NCBI GenBank assembly: GCA_913056315.1
Contig: CAJXMZ010000002.1
Location: 1-61,776, forward strand
Direction of reading: 5' to 3'
DNA length: 61,776 nucleotides
Source of the DNA: an uncultured Ectothiorhodospiraceae bacterium
Lineage (GTDB): Bacteria; Pseudomonadota; Gammaproteobacteria; Nitrococcales; Nitrococcaceae
Below, in pieces: positions 7,141 through 17,749 of this stretch. Position 1 is the first letter of the stretch, and each line of letters begins with the position of its first letter. The position numbers and the translations under genes were made by a program. Below the pieces are notes generated by a model. That model was not told where the DNA came from. It searched no databases and saw only the letters and a program-made list of their open reading frames with translations.

Positions 7141-9409
7141 TGGCTGGCGCCTCGTCGGTAATTAGCCCTGCCCAGTGATCAACACAGTCAGCGGCCATTT
7201 GATGGGCTTGATAGCGACCTTGGTCAGCGCGTTGCGCGAGTTGTTCGGGGGCTTGATTTATCAGCCGCTCAATCGCCCCGGTTAGGGGTTCATCGTTGTG
7301 CATGACTTCGAGTCCATCGGCAAAAGCGGGCCAATCGGCAATGCCGCAGCCTGCTGATACAAGCGTTATCCGGCCTCGTGCCATGGCTTCTAGGGCAACG
7401 GTGCCAAAGGCTTCGACCTGTGAGGGCAAAACCAATAAGTCAGTCGCATCCAGGGCATCTCGAATGCCGTCGCGCGTGAGCCAGCCGGCATAAGTCAAGT
7501 TGGGTAGTGCCTGGGCGGCGGACTCCACCTGCTCGCGCAATGGCCCTTCGCCGGCAATGACAAATGCCAAAGTGGGATGATTTTTTGCCGCCTCAAGCAC
7601 AGCTTCAACGCGTTTTTCAGCGGCTAGGCGACCCACAAACAACACCCGTTGGGGTGGGGTGTTTAAGGCGGTCACCGGGGTGTCGATAAAGGCTCGCGGT
7701 ATCGGCGTTTGGACGCGTTTTGCTTGGCGGGCGCCTTTGCGCTTGGCCAGCGCATGCATGGGCTGGGAGTTACTTACCACCAAAGCCGCTTGATAAAACA
7801 ACACCCGGTTGACCATCGCCATGCCCAGACGGTTAATCAGGCCAAACGTTCGGCGCCAATACAATCCAGCCAGGGCTTCATAATCGGTATGCAGCCCAAA
7901 AATAATCCGCGCGCCATAGCGTCGAGCGGCCATACCAGCAAGGATTCCATAGGGGCCTGGCGTAGCGATAATCACCACATGGGGTTGATGTTTAACAAGG
8001 GTTTGGTTGAACGCCCACGGTGAGGGAATCACTAGGGATTGCGTACGATCGCCGGGCAGGGCGATAGCCCCCCATTGTGGAATCTTATTGTCGCCATGCG
8101 TGGGAGCAATCAGCGTGAGACTGGCAAAGCGATCAGTAAGATGTTCGATAAGATCAGCATAGTAGCTACCCACACCATTACGCTCGGGCGCTGCGTCTGA
8201 GACCACCACGACGCGGGTTTGCTTGCGGGGCAACGCCGCGACTTGATCAGCGGCGATGGGGCTAGGGTGGGTCATATCGATGGCTGCGTTGACATCGCTA
8301 AAGGCATGCGCGATATCCGCATGGCTTAAGCCATAATCACTGAGTTGATGCGCATGTCCGGATTGATGGCTACGCGCTTGTTGGTCCAAATGCGCAAGCT
8401 GGGCATCAAAGGCCGGGCGTCGGGGTAAGTGAAAGCGGTGATAGATAGCGCGAACGGCCTGGGCAAGATGACCGCGTTGGGCGGCGAGTGGCAAAAATAC
8501 CGCACGCGTTGCCAGTCTATTGGGCAATACGCGCAACAGCTCGCGGTAGGCGGTGTGCAGTTGTTCGATCATGCGCTGGGTTAAGGCGTCTCGATCAACC
8601 CCGCCATGCAGTGCATTAAGCGCGGGTTCGATGCTTGCGATTTGCGATGAGACAACCCGCTCAGGCTCACGCAGGCAGGCGATGATGCGGGCATCAGGAA
8701 AGCGCCCGGCCAGTGACTCAGCCAATACCGCAAAGCTGGCGTTTTTAGCCAAATAGGTCCGGCTTTGACCATGATAGTAAAGGTGGCGCTGAATGCTGGC
8801 GCGATACTGGCGCATCAGTCGATCCCGGGCGGGTGGCGATAAGGCCGTATCGCCGCGACCAAGCCGCCACAATCGCGCTGAGTGAGGGAAAATCACCACC
8901 AAAATAAACGCTGATAAATACGGTAACAGCGCAAGATAGTCCTCTTCGGGGGCAGTCGCCTTGAGTGGGTGCGCTTGCGTAAGCGATGCCAACCAACGCC
9001 GGTTAACCCAACCGGCGCAGCGGCGCAGCGGCGCACCGAGCCGTTGATCTGCCTGGGCTAGGGCATGCCAACACCAGCGATGGGTAATGGATGGGGCCAG
9101 CAGGCATTCCCAAGTGCGTTGGGTAGTGAACTGGGTATCCTGGGCGAGTGCTTCATGCAGGGCAGTGGTGCCGCTTCGTGGCACGCCGAGAATAAACACC
9201 GGTTGTTTGATGGCAACGCGTCGATAGCCGCGAAAGAAAATCTCATCAAGGCCCAAGCCAAGCCAGTAGTAGGCCAGCACAATCGGCAGCGCCAAGCCAG
9301 CGCCCACCGTCACCAACCCATGCCGCAGTCGGCGTTGGATGAGCGGCTGGGCAGTGGGGGTGAGTCCCGAGGCAATCAGACCTAGTGCGTCGACAAGCAG
9401 TCTGAGCAT
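7127..9409 (-). CDS. Sulfotransferase-GT4 glycosyltransferase fusion protein
   Basis: A 760-residue two-domain protein in one uninterrupted frame. Residues about 70-375 form a PAPS-dependent sulfotransferase: the 5'-phosphosulfate loop is FILGVPRSGTTAL (72-84) and the 3'-phosphate region is ARIIACLREPERVVSSQ (240-256). A hydrophobic stretch at residues 32-55 could anchor it to the membrane. Residues about 398-750 form a GT4 glycosyltransferase, opening VVVVSDAAPERNGVGSYYADL, with VLFVGRLAAEKR (589-600) and the donor-sugar motif EAFGTVALEAMA (666-677). Together with the overlapping deacetylase it is predicted to build a sulfated, deacetylated glycolipid or surface sugar. Acceptor and donor are unknown. 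The ribosome binding site is weak, so the start could lie slightly downstream. Confidence 0.82.
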   Translation of the reverse strand: MLRLLVDALGLIASGLTPTAQPLIQRRLRHGLVTVGAGLALPIVLAYYWLGLGLDEIFFRGYRRVAIKQPVFILGVPRSGTTALHEALAQDTQFTTQRTWECLLAPSITHRWCWHALAQADQRLGAPLRRCAGWVNRRWLASLTQAHPLKATAPEEDYLALLPYLSAFILVVIFPHSARLWRLGRGDTALSPPARDRLMRQYRASIQRHLYYHGQSRTYLAKNASFAVLAESLAGRFPDARIIACLREPERVVSSQIASIEPALNALHGGVDRDALTQRMIEQLHTAYRELLRVLPNRLATRAVFLPLAAQRGHLAQAVRAIYHRFHLPRRPAFDAQLAHLDQQARSHQSGHAHQLSDYGLSHADIAHAFSDVNAAIDMTHPSPIAADQVAALPRKQTRVVVVSDAAPERNGVGSYYADLIEHLTDRFASLTLIAPTHGDNKIPQWGAIALPGDRTQSLVIPSPWAFNQTLVKHQPHVVIIATPGPYGILAGMAARRYGARIIFGLHTDYEALAGLYWRRTFGLINRLGMAMVNRVLFYQAALVVSNSQPMHALAKRKGARQAKRVQTPIPRAFIDTPVTALNTPPQRVLFVGRLAAEKRVEAVLEAAKNHPTLAFVIAGEGPLREQVESAAQALPNLTYAGWLTRDGIRDALDATDLLVLPSQVEAFGTVALEAMARGRITLVSAGCGIADWPAFADGLEVMHNDEPLTGAIERLINQAPEQLAQRADQGRYQAHQMAADCVDHWAGLITDEAPANASA

Positions 9410-9477
9410 GCGCTGAGGTTGCCTTGGTTCAATGACAGTTTAGTGACGCCGGCCCACTGCGTGTTCGATCGGTGGGC

Positions 9478-10044
9478 TCATTGGTTGGCTGAAGCTTGTA
9501 CATCGCTCAGCGCGGCAGAAAAGCCGAGCAGTGACAAAGGCAACTGAATCTCTTGTCCTTGCGGATCGGCGATAGTCAGTTGGGCTTGACTGCCCGCGCG
9601 CAGCTGGCGGGTCAGATCGTCGCTGAGCGCAATATTAGCCCGGCAGCCACCGCGCAAGCAGATTTGGATAGGAAAGTTGATCGGCTCATTGTTATCGACG
9701 CGCAGCGCAACACCCGGGGGTAAACGCATACCCAGCGGTAAGTTAAATAAGGCGATCGGCTGATCCGCGCCTTGCGGATAGCCAATCACCACTTCAAGTA
9801 CCGTTTGTTGGCTATTTTGCTCGCTAACTTGCTGGTACATCTCACAAAGCTCACCGGCGCCAAACGCGTCTTCTGGCGCGGGTTGACAGCGCACTACCCA
9901 GTCCTGGTGCTCGGCGCGAATTTCAGCCTGCGCTGGTTGTGGTGCCGCTTGATCATCCGCTGATTGCGCCCAGCTCACTGTGCTAGCGATCGCGAAAACA
10001 AGGGCGATGAGAAAGACAGGGTATTGGGGTTTGTACTGTGTCAT
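9478..10044 (-). CDS. Invasion-associated locus B (IalB) family secreted protein
   Basis: A 188-residue protein with a signal peptide (hydrophobic run FLIALVFAIASTVSWAQS, predicted cleavage after SWA). The mature part matches the IalB family: HQDWVVRCQPAPEDAFGAGELCEMYQ, then LPLGMRLPPGVALRVDN and PIQICLRGGCRANIAL, with four conserved cysteines likely forming two disulfides in the periplasm. The name comes from Bartonella, but the family is common in non-pathogens and its biochemical role is unresolved. It sits between metH (54 bp downstream on the same strand) and the fusion glycosyltransferase. An AAAGGA ribosome binding site precedes the ATG. Confidence 0.85.
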   Translation of the reverse strand: MTQYKPQYPVFLIALVFAIASTVSWAQSADDQAAPQPAQAEIRAEHQDWVVRCQPAPEDAFGAGELCEMYQQVSEQNSQQTVLEVVIGYPQGADQPIALFNLPLGMRLPPGVALRVDNNEPINFPIQICLRGGCRANIALSDDLTRQLRAGSQAQLTIADPQGQEIQLPLSLLGFSAALSDVQASANQ

Positions 10045-10098
10045 GGGTGAGCAATCCTTTATGTTCTTTGCGCGCCGAGTGTGCCCGAGGTCGGCGTG

Positions 10099-13000
10099 CT
10101 ATGCCAATTCGCGCTCTTCAGGTTCATAACCCAAGTTTGGCGACAGCCAGCGCTCAATTTCGCGAACGGGCAGGCCTTTGCGCTTGGCATAGTCCTCGAC
10201 TTGATCGCGGTAAATGCGCCCTAAACCAAAGTAGCGAGCGTCTGGGTGGCCGAAATACCATCCGGACACCGCCGCCGTTGGGTACATGGCTCGACTTTCG
10301 GTCAACCTAAGCCCAATGGCTGCCTCGACGTCGAGCAACTCCCAAAGCCGATCTTTTTCGGTGTGATCCGGGCAGGCGGGATAGCCCGGTGCCGGACGAA
10401 TACCTTCGTAACGCTCAGCAATAAGTGCTGCGTTATCGAGGGTTTCATCGGCCCGGTAACCCCAGTATTCGCGTCGGACTTTTTGGTGGAGCATTTCGGC
10501 AAATGCCTCGGCAAGCCGATCCGCGAGGGCTTTGACCATAATGGCGCTATAGTCATCGTTATCGGCTTCAAATCGGGCTACCGGTTCATCAATGCCAATG
10601 CCGGTTGTCACGGCAAAGGCCCCCATCCAATCGGGTTGTGCCGTATCGGCCGGCGCCAGAAAATCAGCGAGTGACTGGTTTGGGCGACCGGCGGGCTTTT
10701 CGTTTTGCTGGCGCAGATGATGCAAGGTCATGCGCACGCTTGAGCGGCTTTCGTCGGTATAAATTGGCGTATCATCGCCAACCGCATTAGCCGGGAATAG
10801 GCCAAAGACACCGCGAGCGGTGAGCCATTTCTCAGCCACTAATTGCTCGAGCATGTCGCGGGCATCGGCGAGCAGCTTGCGCGCTTCTTCTCCCACCACG
10901 GCATCGTCAAGAATTTTTGGATACGACCCGGCCAGCTCCCAAGCATGAAAAAACGGCGTCCAATCGATGTACGCCAGCAATTCATCCAGGCTGGGCTCAA
11001 TAATCTGAACACCGGGCGTTTTGGGTTGGATGGGCTGCCAATCAGACCAATCAATCGCAGTACGATTGGCGCGAGCGGCCTCGAGGCTGATCCATTTTTG
11101 CCGCTTTTGCCGGCCCGCGTGTTGCTCGCGCACCTGTTCGTACTCGCGCCGCAGATCATCGGCAAAGGCTTGGTAGCGGGTGTCGCTGACCAGGTTGCTG
11201 GCTACGCCCACGGCACGCGAGGCGTCTTTGACGTAAATCACATCTCCGTCGTAGCGCGGTGCAATTTTCACCGCGGTGTGCACCCGCGAGGTGGTCGCTC
11301 CACCAATGAGCAGCGGGATCTTAAGCCCGCGGCGTTGCATTTCTTTGGCGACATTCACCATTTCATCGAGCGAGGGCGTAATGAGGCCCGACAAGCCAAT
11401 AATGTCGACTTTATTTTCAATGGCGGTATCGATAATTTTTTCGGCAGCAACCATTACGCCTAAGTCGGTGACCGCAAAGTTATTGCACTGAAGCACTACA
11501 CCGACAATGTTTTTGCCAATGTCGTGAACATCGCCTTTGACCGTTGCCATCAGGATACGGCCGGCGGGCTCATCGTCGACAACGCCATTGGCGGCTTTTT
11601 CTTCTTCGATATACGGCAGTAAATACGCCACGGCTTTTTTCATGACCCGGGCTGATTTCACCACTTGGGGTAAAAACATTTTGCCCTCGCCAAACAAATC
11701 ACCAACGACATTCATACCATCCATGAGCGGGCCTTCAATCACCTCAATGGGGCGATTAACCTGTTGCCGCGCTTGTTCGACATCATCGTCGGTGTAATCA
11801 GCAATGCCCTTGACCAACGCATGCTCAAGGCGCTTCGTCACGGGCTGTTCTCGCCAACTTAAGTCAGCGACTTTTTGCTTGCCGCCTTGGTTTTTGTAGC
11901 GCTCGGCTAAATCGAGCAAGCGCTCGGTGGCATCGTCGCGCCGGGCCAACACAACATCTTCGACATGCTCACGCAGCTCGGGGTCGATGTCGTCGTACAC
12001 TTCTAGCTGGCCGGCATTAACGATGGCCATATCAAGGCCTTCGCGAATGGCATGGTAGAGAAATACCGAGTGCATGGCTTCGCGCACGGCGTTATTGCCA
12101 CGAAATGAGAACGAGAGGTTCGACAGCCCACCGCTGACTTTGGCGTGCGGTAGGTTTTGTTTTATCCAGCGTGTTGCGTCAATAAAGTCAATTGCATAGC
12201 GATCATGCTCAGCAATGCCGGTGGCAACCGGGAAAATATTGGGGTCAAAAATAATATCTTCAGGCGGAAAGTCGAGGCGCTCAATCAACAGGTTATAGGC
12301 GCGTTGGCAAATTTGAATGCGCCGCTCGTAGGTATCGGCTTGGCCGTCTTCGTCAAACGCCATAATGACCACCGCTGCACCGTGACGGCGCAACTCAGCA
12401 GCTTGCGCTAAAAACCCGCGCTCGCCTTCTTTAAGCGAAATCGAATTAACGACTGATTTGCCTTGGATGCACTTAATGCCGGCGATCATCGCGTCCCATT
12501 TCGATGAATCGACCATCACCGGTACCCGCGAGATGTCCGGCTCTGAGGCGACTAGCTTGAGGTAGCTTTGCATTGCGGCCGTGGCATCGAGCATGCCCTC
12601 GTCCATATTGACGTCGATAATTTGCGCGCCGCCATCCACTTGATCACGCGCGACTTCCAGCGCGGTGTCGTAGTCCTCTTCCATGATTAGGCGCTTAAAG
12701 CGTGCTGAGCCGGTTACGTTAGTGCGCTCACCGATATTAACGAACAGCGAATCGGCCCCGATGTTGCAAGGTTCAAGCCCCGATAGCCGCATCGCCGGTT
12801 TGGGCGCGGGAATTGGCCGCGGTGGCAAACCCTCGACGGCATCAGCAAGGGCGCGAATGTGCGCAGGTGTCGTGCCGCAGCAGCCCCCGATAATGTTGAC
12901 AAAGCCGCTTTGCGCGAACTCTTTCATAATCCCCGCCATAAACTCTGCCGAATGGTCGTATTCACCAAACTCGTTGGGCAGGCCGGCGTTGGGATAGATC

Positions 13001-13809
13001 GTGACAAAGGTATCGGCAACCCGGCTGAGCTCTTGGACAAACGGGCGCATGAGATCGGCGCCTAATGCGCAGTTGAGTCCAACGCTAAAGGGCCGAGCAT
13101 GGCGAATGGCGTTCCAAAAGGCTTCGGTGGTTTGTCCAGATAGTGTGCGCCCAGAGGCATCAGTGATGGTGCCGGAGATCATCACAGGCATGCGCGAACC
13201 GTGCTCATCGAACAGTTGCTCGAGGGCGTAAATGGCGGCCTTGGCGTTGAGCGTGTCAAAAATGGTTTCGATTAATAGTAGATCGGCGCCGCCCTCAATT
13301 AGGCCCTCGGCCGCCTCGCGATAGGCGATCACCAATTCATCAAAGCTGACATTGCGCTTGCCCGGGTCATTGACGTCGGGCGAAATCGAGGCGGTGCGGT
13401 TGGTCGGGCCGATGGCGCCGGCCACTAACCGTGGCGTGCTAGGGTCTTTGGCTTCAAATTCGTCGCACGCCTCGCGGGCAAGGCGAGCCGCAGCGACGTT
13501 AATTTCGCGCGCGGTTTGCTCAAGGCCGTAGTCGGCTTGCGCAATCGTAGTCGCCGAAAAGGTGTTGGTCTCGAGAATATGCGCGCCTGCGGCCAAATTG
13601 TCGCGGTGAATCTCAGAAATTATGTCAGGCTGGGTGAGGACTAATAAGTCATTGTTGCCGTTGAGGTCTTTGCTATGGTGCGCAAAGCGTTCGCCGCGAA
13701 AATCGGCTTCTTCTAGTTCATAAGACTGAATCATCGTGCCCATGGCACAGTCGAGCAATAAAATGCGCTCAGCAAGGGCATCGCGCAGCCGATCGAGGCG
13801 ATCAGACAT
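10099..13809 (-). CDS. metH: Cobalamin-dependent methionine synthase
   Basis: A 1236-residue full-length MetH, which transfers a methyl group from 5-methyltetrahydrofolate to homocysteine through cobalamin. Domains in order are homocysteine-binding (about 1-330, zinc ligands in GLNCALG and [10 protein letters not shown]), pterin-binding (about 355-610, [13 protein letters not shown]), cobalamin-binding (about 655-895, with the axial-ligand motif [14 protein letters not shown]), and the C-terminal SAM reactivation domain (about 900-1236, [12 protein letters not shown]). Only 88 bp separates it from the divergent gene at 13898, too little for a full cobalamin riboswitch plus promoter. It fits with purU and glyA nearby in one-carbon metabolism. 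Confidence 0.97.
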   Translation of the reverse strand: MSDRLDRLRDALAERILLLDCAMGTMIQSYELEEADFRGERFAHHSKDLNGNNDLLVLTQPDIISEIHRDNLAAGAHILETNTFSATTIAQADYGLEQTAREINVAAARLAREACDEFEAKDPSTPRLVAGAIGPTNRTASISPDVNDPGKRNVSFDELVIAYREAAEGLIEGGADLLLIETIFDTLNAKAAIYALEQLFDEHGSRMPVMISGTITDASGRTLSGQTTEAFWNAIRHARPFSVGLNCALGADLMRPFVQELSRVADTFVTIYPNAGLPNEFGEYDHSAEFMAGIMKEFAQSGFVNIIGGCCGTTPAHIRALADAVEGLPPRPIPAPKPAMRLSGLEPCNIGADSLFVNIGERTNVTGSARFKRLIMEEDYDTALEVARDQVDGGAQIIDVNMDEGMLDATAAMQSYLKLVASEPDISRVPVMVDSSKWDAMIAGIKCIQGKSVVNSISLKEGERGFLAQAAELRRHGAAVVIMAFDEDGQADTYERRIQICQRAYNLLIERLDFPPEDIIFDPNIFPVATGIAEHDRYAIDFIDATRWIKQNLPHAKVSGGLSNLSFSFRGNNAVREAMHSVFLYHAIREGLDMAIVNAGQLEVYDDIDPELREHVEDVVLARRDDATERLLDLAERYKNQGGKQKVADLSWREQPVTKRLEHALVKGIADYTDDDVEQARQQVNRPIEVIEGPLMDGMNVVGDLFGEGKMFLPQVVKSARVMKKAVAYLLPYIEEEKAANGVVDDEPAGRILMATVKGDVHDIGKNIVGVVLQCNNFAVTDLGVMVAAEKIIDTAIENKVDIIGLSGLITPSLDEMVNVAKEMQRRGLKIPLLIGGATTSRVHTAVKIAPRYDGDVIYVKDASRAVGVASNLVSDTRYQAFADDLRREYEQVREQHAGRQKRQKWISLEAARANRTAIDWSDWQPIQPKTPGVQIIEPSLDELLAYIDWTPFFHAWELAGSYPKILDDAVVGEEARKLLADARDMLEQLVAEKWLTARGVFGLFPANAVGDDTPIYTDESRSSVRMTLHHLRQQNEKPAGRPNQSLADFLAPADTAQPDWMGAFAVTTGIGIDEPVARFEADNDDYSAIMVKALADRLAEAFAEMLHQKVRREYWGYRADETLDNAALIAERYEGIRPAPGYPACPDHTEKDRLWELLDVEAAIGLRLTESRAMYPTAAVSGWYFGHPDARYFGLGRIYRDQVEDYAKRKGLPVREIERWLSPNLGYEPEERELA

Positions 13810-13897
13810 TAGGCGTTCACTCCAAAACAGGTGGTATACCCCATCATACGTAGAACACGGGGTTCTCGCAGGCGCATTCTAGGCTCATACTCAAACG

Positions 13898-14254
13898 ATG
13901 AAAACGCTAATTGAACGATTAATGGCTTATTGGTTTGCGTTATGGCATCTACGTCAAACCCCGCTGCGTGATGCGTCTAAAAGCGAACGTGCGGCCTGGA
14001 TACGCGATCATAGTGGGCAGTTTGCGGCGCGCTGGTTTGCCGTCGGGGCGGGGCTTTGGTTGTTGTTTATGACGCCGTTTGTGAGTTTTTGGCCGATCGC
14101 GGTGGTTGGGTTATTTGGCTTGGTCATGGGCATGTGGCACATCAGTTGGCAGATCGTGGCGCAAAAGCAGGCAGGCCCGCCTCCCATTGAGCCACCGGTT
14201 GAGTTTCGCGATGTTAAGCCGTCGTCAAAAGACCATGACGCTGATGCCCACTAA
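13898..14254 (+). CDS. Small membrane protein of unknown function
   Basis: A 118-residue protein I do not recognise. It has an N-terminal amphipathic region (MKTLIERLMAYWFALWHLRQ), two adjacent membrane segments at about residues 45-85 (WFAVGAGLWLLFMTPFVSFW and PIAVVGLFGLVMGMW), and a charged Pro-rich C-terminal tail, so it is probably an inner-membrane hairpin with both ends in the cytoplasm. It is divergent from metH, and its last codons overlap the start of the M48 metalloprotease lipoprotein gene, suggesting co-expression with that envelope protease. Confidence 0.7.
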   Translation: MKTLIERLMAYWFALWHLRQTPLRDASKSERAAWIRDHSGQFAARWFAVGAGLWLLFMTPFVSFWPIAVVGLFGLVMGMWHISWQIVAQKQAGPPPIEPPVEFRDVKPSSKDHDADAH

Positions 14255-15083
14255 TTGGCCTAAACGCTGGGCACGCGCACTCACTGCGCTTAGCGCGGTG
14301 GCATTGCTGAGTGCCTGTGCGACTTCGCCAACCGGGCGCACCCAGCTGCAGTTTTTTCCTGACTCACAAATGCAGCGAATGGGCATCGAGGCCTATGGCC
14401 AAATGAAAGACCAAGAGCCGGTGATCACCACCGGAGGGGTCGTTGATTATGTGCAATGTGTCACCGATGCCATTGTTGAGCACGTGCCGCGCGAATATGC
14501 CGATGCGCAGTGGGAAGTGAGCGTTTTTGACAGCGAAGCGGTGAACGCCTTTGCGCTGCCCGGCGGCAAGATGGGTGTTTATACCGGGCTGCTGGATGTT
14601 GCGCAAAACGCCAATCAGCTGGCGGCGGTAATTGGTCATGAAATTGCCCATGTGATGGCGGAGCATGCCAATGAGCGGATGTCGACGCAGTTTGCAACGG
14701 CAGTGGGTTTGGGCGCGTTACAGGTGGCGGCGGGTGACGATCGTGATCGTCAGCGGGTATTGGCCGCACTGGGTGTAGGTGCCCAAGTGGGCATCATCTT
14801 ACCGTTTAGCCGGTTGCATGAATCCGAAGCCGACGTGATTGGCCTTGAGCTCATGGCGCACGCGGGGTTTGATCCGCAGGCCAGCGTTGCGTTGTGGCGC
14901 AATATGGCCAAAGCCAATGGCGACGGGCCGCCGGAATTTCTCTCGACTCACCCGTCAAAAGATCGGCGGATCAGCGATCTGCAAGCGGCCATGCCACGCG
15001 CGTTATATTTGTATGAACAGGCGCTTGAGATGGCGCCGGCACCTGACTGCCAGCGCCCGGCCGAGCTATCTGGCGCTAGCTAA
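14235..15083 (+). CDS. M48 family metalloprotease lipoprotein (LoiP/BepA-like)
   Basis: About 282 residues. The N-terminus WARALTALSAVALLSAC is a lipoprotein signal peptide with lipobox LSAC, so the enzyme is predicted to be anchored in the outer membrane facing the periplasm. The zinc motif HEIAH (within AAVIGHEIAHVMAEHAN) and the third ligand Glu in HESEADVIGLELM are intact, as is the downstream FLSTHPSKDRRISDL motif of the LoiP/OMA1 group. It probably acts in outer-membrane protein quality control. The start is ambiguous between ATG codons at 14235 and 14244; both overlap the previous gene. The 3' end overlaps purU by 8 bp. Confidence 0.88.
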   Translation: MTLMPTNWPKRWARALTALSAVALLSACATSPTGRTQLQFFPDSQMQRMGIEAYGQMKDQEPVITTGGVVDYVQCVTDAIVEHVPREYADAQWEVSVFDSEAVNAFALPGGKMGVYTGLLDVAQNANQLAAVIGHEIAHVMAEHANERMSTQFATAVGLGALQVAAGDDRDRQRVLAALGVGAQVGIILPFSRLHESEADVIGLELMAHAGFDPQASVALWRNMAKANGDGPPEFLSTHPSKDRRISDLQAAMPRALYLYEQALEMAPAPDCQRPAELSGAS

Positions 15084-15939
15084 AGACAATTGTGCGGTTT
15101 TGGTAGACCAAAGTTTTGTGGCGCAAATGCGCCAAAATGCCGCGGGCGAGAATGACCTTTTCTAAATCCTGACCCTTACGCACAAGCTCTTCAATGGAAT
15201 CGCGGTGCGAAATGCGCGCGACATCCTGTTCAATAATCGGTCCAGCATCCAACGACTCCGTAACGTAGTGACAGGTCGCGCCAATGGTTTTAACACCGCG
15301 TGCATGCGCGGCGTGGTAGGGCTTGGCCCCAGCGAATGCCGGCAGTGAGGAGTGATGAATATTAATTATGCGGTGGGGGAAGGTCTCGATGAGTTGAGGG
15401 CTAACCACCTGCATGTACCGAGCCAGCACCACAAAGTCGACTTCGTGCTGTTTCAGCAGCGCAAGCTCTTTGGCCTCTTGCTCAGCTTTGTTCTCTGGGG
15501 TAATCGGAAAATAGTGGTAAGGCAGGCCAAATTGCTCAACCACCGGCCGCAGTGTCTCGTGATTACTAATCACCAGCGGAATATCAACCCGCCACTCGCC
15601 GGCTTGCCAGCGTGAGAGCAGGTCATACAGGCAGTGTGAAATCTTGGATACAAACAACGCCATGCGCTGCGGGCGAGGGTCATAGTGCAGCTGCCAAACC
15701 ATATCAAAGCGCTTGGCGAGCTTTTGCTCAAATGCCTCATTGAGCGCCTCAGCGCTCATAGTAAAGCCCTCGAGCTCCCAGTTCACGCGCATAAAGAACA
15801 CGCCCTGAGCCCGATCGACGTGCTGTTCAAGGTCGATGATGTTAGCGCCAAAGCCACTGAGAAAGTCGGTGACATTGGCAATAAGCCCCGGCTGGTCGGG
15901 GCAATGCATTAACAGTGTGGCCGTTCGGATCGAGCTCAT
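15076..15939 (-). CDS. purU: Formyltetrahydrofolate deformylase
   Basis: A 287-residue enzyme that hydrolyses 10-formyltetrahydrofolate to formate and tetrahydrofolate, balancing one-carbon pools. The N-terminal ACT regulatory domain (about 1-85, TATLLMHCPDQPGLIANVTDFL) is followed by a formyltransferase-like catalytic domain with NIHHSSLPAFAGAKPYHAAH and ATCHYVTESLDAGPIIEQD, carrying the catalytic Asn/His/Asp set shared with PurN. It starts 6 bp after ettA on the same strand, suggesting one transcript. The neighbouring glyA and metH belong to the same metabolic area. Confidence 0.96.
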   Translation of the reverse strand: MSSIRTATLLMHCPDQPGLIANVTDFLSGFGANIIDLEQHVDRAQGVFFMRVNWELEGFTMSAEALNEAFEQKLAKRFDMVWQLHYDPRPQRMALFVSKISHCLYDLLSRWQAGEWRVDIPLVISNHETLRPVVEQFGLPYHYFPITPENKAEQEAKELALLKQHEVDFVVLARYMQVVSPQLIETFPHRIINIHHSSLPAFAGAKPYHAAHARGVKTIGATCHYVTESLDAGPIIEQDVARISHRDSIEELVRKGQDLEKVILARGILAHLRHKTLVYQNRTIVFS

Positions 15940-15945
15940 AATGGT

Positions 15946-17613
15946 TTAACCCGCTAAGCGTTTGTATTTAATTCGATGCGGATTCAGTGCTTCATCGCCA
16001 AAGCGCTTGCGCCGATCCTCTTCATATTCCTGATAATTGCCCTCAAACCAAGTCACTTGGCTATCGCCCTCAAAGGCAAGAATGTGGGTGGCAATGCGGT
16101 CTAAAAACCACCGATCATGGGAAATCACCATGGCCGAACCCGGAAACACCAGCAAGGCCTCTTCTAGCGCGCGCAGGGTTTCGACATCGAGGTCGTTGGT
16201 CGGCTCGTCGAGCAGCAGTAAATTACCGCCACGCTGTAATAGTTTGGCCAGATGCACGCGATTGCGCTCACCACCGGACAGATCGCCAATGCGTTTTTGT
16301 TGGTCTTGGCCTTTAAAGTTAAAGCGCCCGACATAGGCACGTGAGCTGACTTCGTACTTGCCGACTTGCAAAATGTCGTGGCCGTCGGAGATTTCTTCCC
16401 AAACTGTTTTGCCGCCATCGAGATGATCACGGCTTTGGTCAACATAGGCCAAGTCAACGGTCTCGCCTAAGCGAACGGCACCCTCATCAGGCTGCTCTTG
16501 GCCAACGAGCATGCGAAATAGCGTGGTTTTACCGGCACCATTGGGTCCGATGATGCCGACGATGCCGCCGGGTGGCAGGGCAAACGACAAGCCATCCACC
16601 AGCAAGGTATCGGCAAAGCCTTTGCGCACGGTATCGGCCTCGACCACCACGTTGCCTAAGCGAGGGCCCGGGGGGATATAAATTTCGTTGGTCTCGTTAC
16701 GGGCTTGAAATTCGCGTGACTGCAAATCGTCAAACTGCTTAAGCCGTGCTTTGCTTTTTGACTGCCGGCCTTTCGGGTTAGATCGCACCCACTCAAGCTC
16801 GGCTTGCATGGCTTTTTGGTGGGCCGCTTGTTCGCGGGCTTCTTGGGCAAGCCGTTGTTCTTTTTGCTCAAGCCATGACGAGTAGTTGCCTTGCCATGGA
16901 ATGCCATGGCCGCGATCGAGCTCTAAAATCCAGCCGGCGACGTTATCGAGAAAGTAGCGATCATGAGTGACCGCGACGACAGTGCCGTCGAACTCAGCTA
17001 AGAAGCGCTCAAGCCAAGCGACCGACTCGGCATCCAAGTGGTTGGTTGGCTCATCGAGTAGCAACATGTCGGGGTTGGATAATAGCAATCGGCACAGGGC
17101 CACACGGCGTTTTTCACCACCCGATAGCGTGTTGACGTCTGCTTCCCAGGCCGGCAAGCGCAAGGCGTCGGCGGCTTGCTCGAGTTTGCGTTCCAAATCC
17201 CACGCATCCGCGGCGTCGATTTTATCTTGCAGCTTACCCTGTTGAGCCATGAGCGCTTCAAAGTCAGCGTCCGGGTCGGCGAATTGCGCGGACACCGCAT
17301 TAAACTCGTCGATTAGGGCTTTGGTCTCGGCAACGCCTTCTTCGACGTTGCCGCGAACATCTTTGCTGGTATTGAGCTCAGGCTCTTGGGCGAGGTAGCC
17401 AATATTAATGCCCGCCTGCGGCCGCGCTTCGCCCTCAATGTCGGTATCAATGCCCGCCATGATGCGCAGTAGCGTTGATTTTCCCGAGCCATTGAGCCCA
17501 AGAACGCCAATTTTGGCGCCGGGGAAAAACGACAACGAAATGTCTTTGAGGATGTGTTTTTTGGGCGGGACAACTTTGCCCACCTGATTCATTGTGTAGA
17601 TGTACTGTGCCAT
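15946..17613 (-). CDS. ettA: Energy-dependent translational throttle protein EttA (ABC-F)
   Basis: A 555-residue soluble ABC-F ATPase that binds the ribosomal E site and slows translation when the ATP/ADP ratio is low. There are two ATPase domains with Walker A motifs GLNGSGKST and GPNGAGKTT, and signature motifs [15 protein letters not shown] and [15 protein letters not shown]. The charged helical linker between them (about residues 245-305, [19 protein letters not shown]) is the tRNA-interacting P-site arm. No membrane segments are present. Length matches E. coli EttA (555). It is transcribed away from glyA, with purU directly downstream. Confidence 0.96.
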   Translation of the reverse strand: MAQYIYTMNQVGKVVPPKKHILKDISLSFFPGAKIGVLGLNGSGKSTLLRIMAGIDTDIEGEARPQAGINIGYLAQEPELNTSKDVRGNVEEGVAETKALIDEFNAVSAQFADPDADFEALMAQQGKLQDKIDAADAWDLERKLEQAADALRLPAWEADVNTLSGGEKRRVALCRLLLSNPDMLLLDEPTNHLDAESVAWLERFLAEFDGTVVAVTHDRYFLDNVAGWILELDRGHGIPWQGNYSSWLEQKEQRLAQEAREQAAHQKAMQAELEWVRSNPKGRQSKSKARLKQFDDLQSREFQARNETNEIYIPPGPRLGNVVVEADTVRKGFADTLLVDGLSFALPPGGIVGIIGPNGAGKTTLFRMLVGQEQPDEGAVRLGETVDLAYVDQSRDHLDGGKTVWEEISDGHDILQVGKYEVSSRAYVGRFNFKGQDQQKRIGDLSGGERNRVHLAKLLQRGGNLLLLDEPTNDLDVETLRALEEALLVFPGSAMVISHDRWFLDRIATHILAFEGDSQVTWFEGNYQEYEEDRRKRFGDEALNPHRIKYKRLAG

Positions 17614-17749
17614 TGGCGTAGTCTACGAATTATCGAGCGGGTAGAGAAGCGTAAATCGACCGCGCACACAGACATGAGCATGCACTTCGAAGCGCTATCC
17701 TTTACCATGAGCCAATTCAATACCTCAGTAAGAAAAAAGAGGATGTGCC

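Noticed and set aside
7127-9409. The sulfotransferase-glycosyltransferase gene as an assembly artefact joining two genes
   Set aside because: The frame is continuous through a natural-looking linker (about residues 375-397) with no stop or compensating frameshift visible; kept as a real fusion, pending read-level confirmation.
10045-10098. Hairpin CGCCGA/TCGGCG between the IalB-like gene and metH as a terminator
   Set aside because: The loop is long, the stem is short and no T tract follows on the transcribed strand.
13810-13897. Possible cobalamin riboswitch before metH
   Set aside because: The gap to the divergent gene is only 88 bp, too short for the roughly 200-nt aptamer, and no conserved B12-box was recognised.
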